Shown: piece by piece, positions 1 through 8,285 of the stretch | Layout of the letters: every line of letters starts with the position of its first letter | How positions within the stretch are numbered: the stretch's first letter is position 1 | Assembly: GCA_005223125.1 (NCBI GenBank) | Contig: NJBH01000010.1 | Span: 1 to 64,000 of the forward strand | Length of the DNA stretch: 64,000 nt | Direction of reading: 5' to 3' | DNA from: Promethearchaeota archaeon Loki_b32 | Lineage (GTDB): Archaea > Asgardarchaeota > Lokiarchaeia > Sigyniarchaeales > SOKP01 | The notes under the pieces: generated by a model | Told to the model about the DNA's origin: nothing | The model's input: the letters and a program-made list of their open reading frames with translations, nothing else | The model's database searches: none | Position numbers and translations under genes: made by a program

Positions 1-1358
1 AAATATGATATAGATTCCTCTAATCTTCCTGAATCTTTAAGAATTTTAAGATTTATAAGTTTGGATTCAAGAGGTATATTTACTACTCGAGATTCTTTTT
101 CTTGTTTTTTATAAAAACGATATCCAAGTACTGCTAAAACTCCTATAATAACAGCTAATATCGGGAAAAATATTAAGGAAAATACCAAAAAAGGTGGCAG
201 TCCACCAGGTCCAGATGGATTATAAGCCGCCCCTGCAGTTATATTAATGTAATTTATGCTTCTTAGTTGTATTCCTGCGGTATTTACCAAATCCACCTGA
301 ATGGATTTATTACCAATCCCAGATGGAATTGTATAGGTATAAGTAAAAACACCATTAGCATCAGTTTCAGTAGTGTCAATCTGAGTTCCATCATAACGGA
401 TTACAAGAGTTCTATTATATATTTTTAGTGTATCATTATTTCTAGAGAAGATTTCTCCCGTAATTATGATATCATCTCCTTCAGATGCTTCAGATTTCAT
501 ATTCCAGACACAAGTTATATCTGAAAATAATATAACATTTGTTATAACAATTCCTGAATTTCCAATTATTCTTTCTAAACCTTGGAATTCCCCCGAATAA
601 CTTAAATTCAAATGAATTTTTGGGAGGTAAGCATCAAAAGGGATTTGTAAATCCATTGAAAAAAAGCCATCAAAAGAGTTCGTAATAAAAGAGCCAGTAA
701 GCCATATATTTGTACTGTTATACCAATTGTAATTTATTTGGGCATCTGGAATGCCATTGCCATTTATATTATCAAATCGCAAAAAACCCTCAATTCTAAA
801 ATCTTCTCCAGGGATTTTAAGGATATTCTCTCTATTTGTGATATCAAAAACTGAAGTAGCATTGGCAAAAATCGTTAAAAAGTTTTCTTTAAAAACATTT
901 CCTCTACTAGCATCTGTAACATTTGCTTGGATTTTATACCCTGAAAGGGAGAATACATCAAAGCTAAAAGGTATCCTAAAATTAATTTGAAAATCTCCAT
1001 TTAAGTTTGTTATGTTATTAAACTGAGGATATAAAACATTATCTACAAAAATTGCTACATCTGTAAAATTAACCCCGGTTCCATTATTATATTTGAGGTT
1101 TCCCTTAATTGTTATCGAATCATTATGTAAATGGCGAGTATTATTTAATTGATAATTTGTTATGTTTATACTAGCCCAAAACGCTGAAATTTTGGGAGTA
1201 TCTCTATTATCTATACTTCTTTGAGTATTATTTAAATCAACAAAATTAACACTTCTATTTATTAAACTAATTGAAACTGTAAAAATAATAGTAATTAAAA
1301 AGATTCCAATTGAGATATTTTTCCTTTTTTCCTTATTTCTCAATTTTATTTTTAACAT
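1..1358 (-). CDS. Membrane-anchored surface protein with Ig-like repeats (3' end outside window)
   Basis: The frame opens at an ATG at 1356-1358 and runs off the left edge of the window without a stop, giving at least 452 residues. A hydrophobic segment at about residues 15-32 is an uncleaved signal anchor or signal peptide. The central part is rich in Asn, Thr and aromatic residues and reads as several beta-sandwich (Ig/CARDB/filamin-like) repeats with phrases such as N-G-D-F and D-A-N-G-V-F. A strong membrane helix follows at about residues 387-412, then a Lys-Lys stop-transfer and a tail of at least 37 residues that continues outside the window. The architecture indicates an exported ectodomain, one membrane span and a cytosolic tail. 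It starts 38 bases after the stop of the transglutaminase-like surface gene on the same strand, so the two probably form one transcript. I recognise no enzyme motif, and the ligand is unknown. Confidence 0.7.
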   Translation of the reverse strand, partial: MLKIKLRNKEKRKNISIGIFLITIIFTVSISLINRSVNFVDLNNTQRSIDNRDTPKISAFWASINITNYQLNNTRHLHNDSITIKGNLKYNNGTGVNFTDVAIFVDNVLYPQFNNITNLNGDFQINFRIPFSFDVFSLSGYKIQANVTDASRGNVFKENFLTIFANATSVFDITNRENILKIPGEDFRIEGFLRFDNINGNGIPDAQINYNWYNSTNIWLTGSFITNSFDGFFSMDLQIPFDAYLPKIHLNLSYSGEFQGLERIIGNSGIVITNVILFSDITCVWNMKSEASEGDDIIITGEIFSRNNDTLKIYNRTLVIRYDGTQIDTTETDANGVFTYTYTIPSGIGNKSIQVDLVNTAGIQLRSINYINITAGAAYNPSGPGGLPPFLVFSLIFFPILAVIIGVLAVLGYRFYKKQEKESRVVNIPLESKLINLKILKDSGRLEESISY

Positions 1359-1396
1359 ATTTTACTAATTTTTTATCATGGAATTTTATTTATCTT

Positions 1397-4300
1397 TTAG
1401 GTGAATTCTAATTCATTTTCTTCTACATATTCAAGATTATTAGCTTCAGGATCGAAATAAACAACTATTTTAGTTTCATCAACATAATTAACCTCTGACC
1501 ATGCTTCGTCAATTAAGAAAGAAGCATTAAAACCTCCCCATTGATCTGTAATTACCTCATTGAATACGATTAATTCACCATTTAGCTTTTGAACAGTTAC
1601 ATTCACTTTCATACCCGCCTCCATTGCTGTTCCATTATCCCAAGTTAAATTCCCATAAACAAAAAGAGTGTCACCCTCCCACCATAAACCATCACTGATA
1701 TCATGAGGAGTAGTATGATAACCATCTTGAATAATTACTGTCCCGGCAGTAATATTTATTGGGATAAGAGAAGTACTTGAACTAACCATATAAGGATTGG
1801 ATAGAGTAATAGAAAGGGGGCCATCTGTATGTTGTATTCTTCCTGTGAAATTAATCAATAAATTATATTCTCCTTGGGAGCAATTTAGGAAAATTCTACT
1901 TGAAAATGAATAATCGCCAGCATCATTGATATATTGGGTTTTGGGACTGAATAAATTGAGATGGAAAGAAACATCACTTAATGAAGCATCAAGAAGTATG
2001 ATTTCTACTTGTAATCCCTTGAGATCTTCTCCACTCTCAGTTAATGTCCCTGAAATAGTAAAAAGATCATTGTCTCTCAATATAATATAATCGTTAAAGA
2101 TATAACCGATGCTAACTGTCTCATTTATAATAATATAAGTTGAATTATAAGGATATATTATAGAATTATATTCATACTCCACTTCAATATAATGCAATCC
2201 TGCATGAAGAGAGCTAGTGTCTATATTAAATTGATAATACCCATTCTCTGTGCCATTAAAAGTATAAGGATTACCTAATATATCATTCGTATATATATCC
2301 CTTAGTCTTACAATTGATTCTGCTGGGGCATAATTATCACTCTGATTTATATAAACTTCAAAATTAGCAATTTGTCCTGGAGTATAAGTTGCAGGAGGAT
2401 TTCCATCAACATAAGATAGAGATCTATGGTTTCCTTCAATTTTAAAAATAATTATAACCTCACCGGGATCATATACTTTTAATTGATAATCAGCATTAGC
2501 GAAACTGGAAAAATTAGTATATGCAAGTAAATTAAAGGTATGAGGTATTGGACTTGGATAGTAAAATGTACCATTGAACCAAACTTCTAGTGTATAGTTT
2601 TTAGTATTAATAAAGCTATCAACACTAAATTCAGTAAAAATCTCTCCATATTCATTAGATTCAAAAGACCCACTTTCCCATATCCAATTATAAATTTCTG
2701 TAGGTCCATCAAACATGTGAAAAGATATTTCACCATATTTAATAGGTTTTGAATTATCTGTATCGTTCAAATATCCTTGAATATAAAAAGTTCTGTTTGT
2801 TGGGCCTTTACTTATTTCACGATTAAGCGGCCATACATTGAGATTGATGCTAATTGACGCATTTAATATAAAATAGGAATAATTTGTTAATTTTCCATAT
2901 TTTACATAGAGTAAATTAGGACCAGCAGCACTACTATTAATATAATAATCTAATCTAGTTTCTCCATTTACGTTTGTTGTATTACTACCAATAAATATAC
3001 TGCTGGAATAGTCATAAAATTCAACAATCTCGCCTTGTACTGGATCTCCTGTTTCATTGGTAAGAATTGCCTTTAATTTAAGAGTTGAATACCTTGTAAC
3101 GCTAGGAGATTCATAATTATAGGCCTCAATGTTATTAATATAAAATAATAAATTGTATGTAGGTTCTTCAGTTATATTAAACTCAATTCTATTACTTGAA
3201 TCATTTATAATATCCCAAACCCAAGGCCATCCACTCCATGAACCATTAAAATCAACTCGGATTTCATATTTTCCTTTTGGAACCCAAGAATTTACATTTA
3301 CAAGTTCATTAAAATCACCATTATTGTCGGTATTAGTATAAATAATATCGAATGGAGATCCTATTTTATTATTTGTACCTTTTTGAAATAATAAAAATTC
3401 AACAGTAGCATCTTTCACACTTTGGTTTGCTATTGGATCGTATACATAGCCCTGGATATTAGTTGTATTGGTAATAGAGCGATTAACTTCTGTAGGACTA
3501 ACACTAACGAGATTTACATCAATATCACCAAATACTGTATAGTATGTAGAATTAACAGCTGAAAGATATGATGCTCCTATTAAATGTGGGCCTACAATTT
3601 GAGAGGTATCTATATCTACTAGTAATGAAGCTGTTCCATTTTGATTAGTAGTAACTTTACCAAGCTCTATTCCATAAGTATAATCTGTAAAAGTAATTTC
3701 TCTATTCTCTACAGAGATATTTGTGGGAGAACTTAAAGTTGCTGTTAAATTAGCAACTTGGTTTCTATAACCTTCGGTAAAGTTTGAATTAACTGTTATA
3801 TCAAAACTAGTTGGAAGGGGGGGCCCACCTCCATCTCCATAAGTATCCAAATTAACGTCCATTTGAACCCACATCCCATTTCCATAGATATCTGTTGGGA
3901 CATAGATTTCAGCCCAATTATAGAGATTTTTTAATTTTATTAAAATAGTATTTTGGCTTTCTTCAGAATCATAGATCTCTTCAACATCAAATGTTTGACT
4001 GATTAAATCAAAGGCTCGAGTTCTATATCCATCAACAAAGCGACTTGCGACACCAAAGGCTCTCGTAAATACACAAAAAGCAGAAGCAAAATCAGACCAA
4101 ATCCCTTTTCCTTGTAGACAGAACCAATCTACACTATCATGTCCTTCTGGAGCAGATTGATAATCATCGGGAGTCAATGGAAAAGAAAACTGGGTTTGAA
4201 GATAATTTCTTATTTTGTTTGCTATAACAAAAGCATTATCATTATCTTCAATAATCTGATCTAATGCGTTATAATGAGTTCTAAAATTTGCCCATGTAGC

Positions 4301-5221
4301 AATATAGGTTTCCACATCAGGGGGCAATTGGGTAAACTGATTTATTAAATCTTCATAATCTAATGTTGTTGAATTTGTTATTACTTTTATTGCACTGTTA
4401 TTAACTTCATCATTAGATGGCAAATTTAATCCAAATAATTCATATGTCATATTAACATCATTATCAGAGAAAAAAGTAAGATCTAAAAAAGAAGAATTAA
4501 AATCGTCTTTTAAAAGAGTTATTTTATCATAATCTAAATCATAAGCATTAATACTTCCTTCCATTATAAAAGGAATTGGGAAAAGTGATGGAATAATCAT
4601 TGAATTTGAGCCGATTTCAGGTGAAATATCCATCTTTACTTTTAAGAGTTCTGGATCAGGAAAATAATAATCATAATAATCTAATTGAGAATATAAAGGA
4701 TAAATAGTCTGAAATGCACTTGAAGTCCACTCGTTACTATCATAATTATCAAAACATTCATATTTCCATAAAACGTCTGACATTTCATTTAGATCTAAAT
4801 AATTGTATATTCTAAATACTTCAATCTCACCTGCGCCGGCAGCTAATAGAGCTAATAGTGCTGTAGGGAAATCCGATAAATCAAAATTCTCAACAACTCC
4901 ATCAGAAATCTGATCTAAAATAGCTGCCAAATCTTCAGGAGATATATTTTCAAGTAATTCTGATAATTGTTCAGGTGATAAAAAATCCATAATATCTTCA
5001 AACCAATTAAAAGGAAAAGGGGGAATTACTAATTCAACGGATTCATAATCGGTATTTGCTTTTTCTTTACTAGGCACTGGTCTTTGACTGCCAAAAAGAA
5101 AGCTGAAGAAAACAACTGAGAATGAAAAGACAGAAATTAATAGGACAGCTACCAAAACAATTCCTATAATTCTTTTCTTATCTATTTTAGTGGCGAGTAA
5201 TTCTTCCCTCAATTCTGACAT
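1397..5221 (-). CDS. Large exported protein with degenerate transglutaminase-like domain and Ig-like repeats
   Basis: The protein has 1274 residues. A short basic N-terminus is followed by a membrane helix at about 18-43, and the rest should lie outside the cell. Residues about 310-460 match the transglutaminase-like (TGc) fold: the segment S-D-F-A-S-A-F with R-A-F-G-V-A-S-R-F after it (376-395) and N-W-A-E-I-Y (435-440) followed by W-V-Q-M-D (451-455). In active members Cys precedes the D-F/H-F-A motif and His precedes W-x-E. Here those places hold Trp375 and Tyr434/Asn435, so only the Asp (455) of the triad remains. About 800 residues of Asn-rich, Ig/CARDB-like beta repeats follow, with many N-x-S/T sequons that suggest glycosylation. 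I infer a structural or binding surface protein, not an active cross-linking enzyme or protease. It probably shares a transcript with the smaller surface protein downstream. Confidence 0.75.
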   Translation of the reverse strand: MSELREELLATKIDKKRIIGIVLVAVLLISVFSFSVVFFSFLFGSQRPVPSKEKANTDYESVELVIPPFPFNWFEDIMDFLSPEQLSELLENISPEDLAAILDQISDGVVENFDLSDFPTALLALLAAGAGEIEVFRIYNYLDLNEMSDVLWKYECFDNYDSNEWTSSAFQTIYPLYSQLDYYDYYFPDPELLKVKMDISPEIGSNSMIIPSLFPIPFIMEGSINAYDLDYDKITLLKDDFNSSFLDLTFFSDNDVNMTYELFGLNLPSNDEVNNSAIKVITNSTTLDYEDLINQFTQLPPDVETYIATWANFRTHYNALDQIIEDNDNAFVIANKIRNYLQTQFSFPLTPDDYQSAPEGHDSVDWFCLQGKGIWSDFASAFCVFTRAFGVASRFVDGYRTRAFDLISQTFDVEEIYDSEESQNTILIKLKNLYNWAEIYVPTDIYGNGMWVQMDVNLDTYGDGGGPPLPTSFDITVNSNFTEGYRNQVANLTATLSSPTNISVENREITFTDYTYGIELGKVTTNQNGTASLLVDIDTSQIVGPHLIGASYLSAVNSTYYTVFGDIDVNLVSVSPTEVNRSITNTTNIQGYVYDPIANQSVKDATVEFLLFQKGTNNKIGSPFDIIYTNTDNNGDFNELVNVNSWVPKGKYEIRVDFNGSWSGWPWVWDIINDSSNRIEFNITEEPTYNLLFYINNIEAYNYESPSVTRYSTLKLKAILTNETGDPVQGEIVEFYDYSSSIFIGSNTTNVNGETRLDYYINSSAAGPNLLYVKYGKLTNYSYFILNASISINLNVWPLNREISKGPTNRTFYIQGYLNDTDNSKPIKYGEISFHMFDGPTEIYNWIWESGSFESNEYGEIFTEFSVDSFINTKNYTLEVWFNGTFYYPSPIPHTFNLLAYTNFSSFANADYQLKVYDPGEVIIIFKIEGNHRSLSYVDGNPPATYTPGQIANFEVYINQSDNYAPAESIVRLRDIYTNDILGNPYTFNGTENGYYQFNIDTSSLHAGLHYIEVEYEYNSIIYPYNSTYIIINETVSIGYIFNDYIILRDNDLFTISGTLTESGEDLKGLQVEIILLDASLSDVSFHLNLFSPKTQYINDAGDYSFSSRIFLNCSQGEYNLLINFTGRIQHTDGPLSITLSNPYMVSSSTSLIPINITAGTVIIQDGYHTTPHDISDGLWWEGDTLFVYGNLTWDNGTAMEAGMKVNVTVQKLNGELIVFNEVITDQWGGFNASFLIDEAWSEVNYVDETKIVVYFDPEANNLEYVEENELEFT

Positions 5222-5471
5222 ATTATACCAAAATAAACCTTTTTATTTACCAAAAAGATTTTAGAATAGTAATCAAAATTATTATATATATAATTTACCA
5301 CATCTTTTTTTAATTTTATAGGTTCTTTAAAAATAAATAATTGTGAAATATTTTATTGAATTTCATAGTTGAAGATGTAAATAAGAAAACTTATTGAATT
5401 AAATATAAACCAAATACGTCGAATAAATAGCTAAAAAATTATAAGAAGATTATAAGAATGTTAGAATTGAG

Positions 5472-6365
5472 TTAAAATTCAAATCCACATTTTGTGCATA
5501 CTAATTTTTTCGCATAAATAGGTTTTGGAATGTAACTAATAATTCGTGTTCTGTCTTCAACTTCTTTTACAGCAAATCCTGATGCTCCGCAATTAGGGCA
5601 CATTCTTCTTCCAGTCCCCATCTGAGCTGATGGAGCAGGAGTTGTTGATGTGGTAGGAGTCAGAGTTGGGCTTGTACTATAATTTGTCGTTTGATTTGTA
5701 ATACCTTGCGCTAAGCTAGAAGGCATTACTGCTTTAGGTTCTTTTAATTCTTCAATACGCCGTTCTTTATAAACAATTTCTTCCTGTAATTTTGTAATTT
5801 GAGCCTGTAATGGACCAATTTGTTGCTGTAATACGGAATTATGTTGCTGTAATTCTTGAACTTGTTGTTGTAACCCTGGTATATGGGCTTGTAGTTGTGC
5901 GTTTTCATCAGTTAATTGTTTTACTTGCTGTTGATAAGCCTCTGTTGTACTTTGAAGAGATTGGAATTGATTTGTTAATCGATTTACTTGACTTTCTTTT
6001 TCTCGAAGTTGAGCACTTATTAATGAACTTTGAGAACTTAAATCATTAATTTGAGATTGTAATTGATTCAAATTTGAATCTTTTTCTTGGAGTTGCATTA
6101 CAACTGAATTATATTCTTCTTCTGAAGGTCCTATTGAGATTGAAGGAGGTATTGGTTCAAATGTAGGTGGAGGTGTTGGTTCAAATACAGGTGAGGGGGG
6201 TGGGGTTGTCATTGGAGGTGGCGTTAAAGGTGGTGGAGTTGAAGGTGGTGGCATTGAAGGCGGAGGTGTAAGGGGAGTTACAGAAGGAGGTGGCATCGAT
6301 GGTATTGAGAATGGTTTTTTTTCCTTTTCTTTTTCGTCATTATTTCTCTCATATTCGTCTGACAT
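5472..6365 (-). CDS. Proline-rich / coiled-coil / C-terminal zinc-ribbon protein
   Basis: This 297-residue protein has three clear parts. Residues about 18-78 are almost all Pro with Ser, Thr and Met, in repeated P-P-P blocks. Residues about 82-210 form a Gln-rich heptad coiled coil with the phrase L-Q-Q-Q-I/V repeated. After a Ser/Thr/Pro linker, the last about 45 residues carry a C-P-N-C ... C-T-K-C pair, a treble-clef or zinc-ribbon type metal site. There is no signal peptide or membrane helix, so it is likely cytosolic. Asgard archaea encode profilins, and polyproline binding has been reported for a Heimdallarchaeal profilin. The polyproline blocks are therefore a plausible profilin or SH3-like ligand, but this is inference. 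I do not recognise a named family. It stands as a single gene, with 250 bases before the next minus-strand gene downstream. Confidence 0.7.
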   Translation of the reverse strand: MSDEYERNNDEKEKEKKPFSIPSMPPPSVTPLTPPPSMPPPSTPPPLTPPPMTTPPPSPVFEPTPPPTFEPIPPSISIGPSEEEYNSVVMQLQEKDSNLNQLQSQINDLSSQSSLISAQLREKESQVNRLTNQFQSLQSTTEAYQQQVKQLTDENAQLQAHIPGLQQQVQELQQHNSVLQQQIGPLQAQITKLQEEIVYKERRIEELKEPKAVMPSSLAQGITNQTTNYSTSPTLTPTTSTTPAPSAQMGTGRRMCPNCGASGFAVKEVEDRTRIISYIPKPIYAKKLVCTKCGFEF

Positions 6366-6473
6366 AATAATTCAACTTTTTTATTGTTAAATTAAAAATA
6401 ATTTCTATAACATTATAGGAGTAATTATGATTATAGCATAAACGTAAATATAAAAGTGTTTGTATGTTATTTC

Positions 6474-7565
6474 TTAAAAACAATTCCAATGTGGACTTAA
6501 TTTCTCCTTTAAGGCGGGAATTAATCTTCTATTAAAATAATCAAGCAATTTAGGGTCTGAAGTTCTTGATTCTTCTTGTATTATGTCATTATCCTCATCG
6601 TTAAGCACTTTTAAGCAATTATATACAGCTCGAGCTTGTTTATCTAATTCATACCCCCCTTCTAATGTAATTAAAATTCTATCATTAGCGTATTTTTGTG
6701 CTATTATTTTTAATTTTTTTAGATATTCTGCTGGTGCTTGATATGTCCAATTCATATTTGTTAATTGATCAGTCCAATGGGTATCAAATCCAGCAGAAAT
6801 TAGAATAAAATCTGGTTTGAATTCATTACAAATAGGAATAATTATTTCATCAAAATATAAAGGAATAACATCATCAGCAGAACCTGCGGGCATTGCATAA
6901 TTAATGATTTTACCAGCGCCTTTACCTGTGCCAATTTCATCGTAATTTCCCGTTCCAGGGTAAAAATATCCATATTGATGAGAATTAAACATTACTAATT
7001 CACCAGAATCTGATTTAGAACCTTGATAAAATATATCTTGAGTACCATTTCCATGATGACAATCCCAATCAAATATTGCAACTTTATTGATACCTTTTTC
7101 CCTGAAAAGATATTCTGCCGTAATAGCAACATTATTAAATATACAAAATCCTGCAAATCGATGAGAATTAGAGTGGTGTCCAGGAGGTCTTACTAAAGCA
7201 AATGCATTCTTTATATTTCCATTCAAAATTTCATCTGCTGCATGTAAATTTCCTCCAACCGAATACAACGAAGCTTCATAAGTTTTTGGTGATGCTGCAG
7301 TATCCATATCAATATATTGAATACGCTGTGTTTTAGCACTTAATTCACATATTTCTTGTATCTCTTTTATTAATCTTTCTCGATGGACATATCTTATCTG
7401 GTCTATAGTTGCCTTCCTTGGTTTAATGATTTTGAAACTTGGGTCTTCAAGTAACTTCTTTGTTTTTAAGAAATCCATAATAGCTATTAGTCTTTCATGG
7501 CTCTCTACATGAGTTCCAATGTTATGTTCTAGATATATATCATCATATACTATTCCCGTTGTCAT
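6474..7565 (-). CDS. Histone deacetylase-family (arginase-fold) zinc deacetylase
   Basis: The 363 residues span a complete HDAC/acetoin-utilisation (AcuC)-type domain. Visible motifs are R-P-P-G-H-H-S (126-132) with the two active-site histidines, D-W-D-C-H-H-G-N-G-T (166-175) with the zinc ligands Asp168 and His170, A-G-F-D (258-261) with the third ligand Asp261, and a Gly-rich L-E-G-G-Y near the C-terminus. All catalytic and metal residues are present, so it should be active. The family removes acetyl groups from lysine in histones and other proteins, or from small amines such as polyamines. The sequence alone does not give the substrate. Nothing in the protein suggests export. The gene is single, diverging from the small GTPase gene 112 bases upstream. 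Confidence 0.9.
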   Translation of the reverse strand: MTTGIVYDDIYLEHNIGTHVESHERLIAIMDFLKTKKLLEDPSFKIIKPRKATIDQIRYVHRERLIKEIQEICELSAKTQRIQYIDMDTAASPKTYEASLYSVGGNLHAADEILNGNIKNAFALVRPPGHHSNSHRFAGFCIFNNVAITAEYLFREKGINKVAIFDWDCHHGNGTQDIFYQGSKSDSGELVMFNSHQYGYFYPGTGNYDEIGTGKGAGKIINYAMPAGSADDVIPLYFDEIIIPICNEFKPDFILISAGFDTHWTDQLTNMNWTYQAPAEYLKKLKIIAQKYANDRILITLEGGYELDKQARAVYNCLKVLNDEDNDIIQEESRTSDPKLLDYFNRRLIPALKEKLSPHWNCF

Positions 7566-7631
7566 AAGATTTCATCTATATCCTGTTTTTAAAATTCTAA
7601 TTTCTTTTTTATAATATTAAACTATTTTAAT

Positions 7632-7642
7632 ATTTATATATA
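7632..7642 (+). promoter_or_regulatory. TATA box for the small GTPase gene
   Basis: The run ATTTATATATAG lies about 40 bases upstream of the ATG at 7678. With the usual archaeal spacing of about 25 bases, transcription would start near 7665 and leave a very short leader. Confidence 0.4.
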
Positions 7643-7677
7643 GACTTAAAAAATTTTCTTCATAAATTTAGTTATAT

Positions 7678-8199
7678 ATGAAAAAAATCAAATTTACATT
7701 AAAAATCATTATAGTGGGAGAGCCAGCTGTTGGTAAAACTAGTTTGGTTAAAAAGTTTGTATCAGGACAATTCACTAAAGATTATCGTTCAAGTATCGGA
7801 ACTAATATTTTTATTAAAAAAATTAATTTAGAGAACATCGGGGAAACGACTATTCAATTATGGGACATAGCTGGACAAGAACGCTGGATAAATATGAGAC
7901 GCTCTTATTATTCAGGAGCTAAAGGAGTGCTTATTGTAGGGGACTTGACGAGGAAAAATACATTTGATCAAATCGTCAAATTCTGGGTTCCAGATGTGAA
8001 ACAATACTGTGAACTTACCCCTATTGTTTTAATTGCTAATAAGAATGATTTAAAAGAGGAAATTAATGAAATTGAAATTAATACTTTAGGACAACAAATT
8101 AATGCCATTGGTATTTTTACTACATCAGCAAAAACTGGTGAAAACGTTGAAATGGCATTTAAAATAATATCTGAGTATGCCATAAAAGAATGCTATTAA
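7678..8199 (+). CDS. Ras/Rab-like small GTPase
   Basis: This 173-residue protein is a single GTPase domain of the Ras superfamily. The P-loop G-E-P-A-V-G-K-T-S is at about 14-22, the switch I Thr lies in the S-I-G-T-N segment, the G3 motif is W-D-I-A-G-Q-E, G4 is N-K-N-D and G5 is T-S-A-K. The Gln after D-x-A-G is present, so intrinsic hydrolysis should be normal. The C-terminus ends in E-C-Y, which is not a prenylation CaaX box, so membrane attachment as in eukaryotic Rabs is not evident. Asgard genomes encode dozens of such GTPases, and the partner of this one is unknown. It diverges from the HDAC-family gene and is convergent with the MCM gene. Confidence 0.93.
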   Translation: MKKIKFTLKIIIVGEPAVGKTSLVKKFVSGQFTKDYRSSIGTNIFIKKINLENIGETTIQLWDIAGQERWINMRRSYYSGAKGVLIVGDLTRKNTFDQIVKFWVPDVKQYCELTPIVLIANKNDLKEEINEIEINTLGQQINAIGIFTTSAKTGENVEMAFKIISEYAIKECY

Positions 8200-8285
8200 A
8201 AATATCTTCAGATTTGTGAAATCAAATTAAAAAAATCAAAGAGATTTTAATACCAAGTTATATTATAAAAGAAAATAAAAATTAA

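Noticed and set aside
751-990. Plus-strand open frame within the left-edge surface protein gene
   Set aside because: It is a shadow of the minus-strand Ig-like coding frame and has no recognisable domain.
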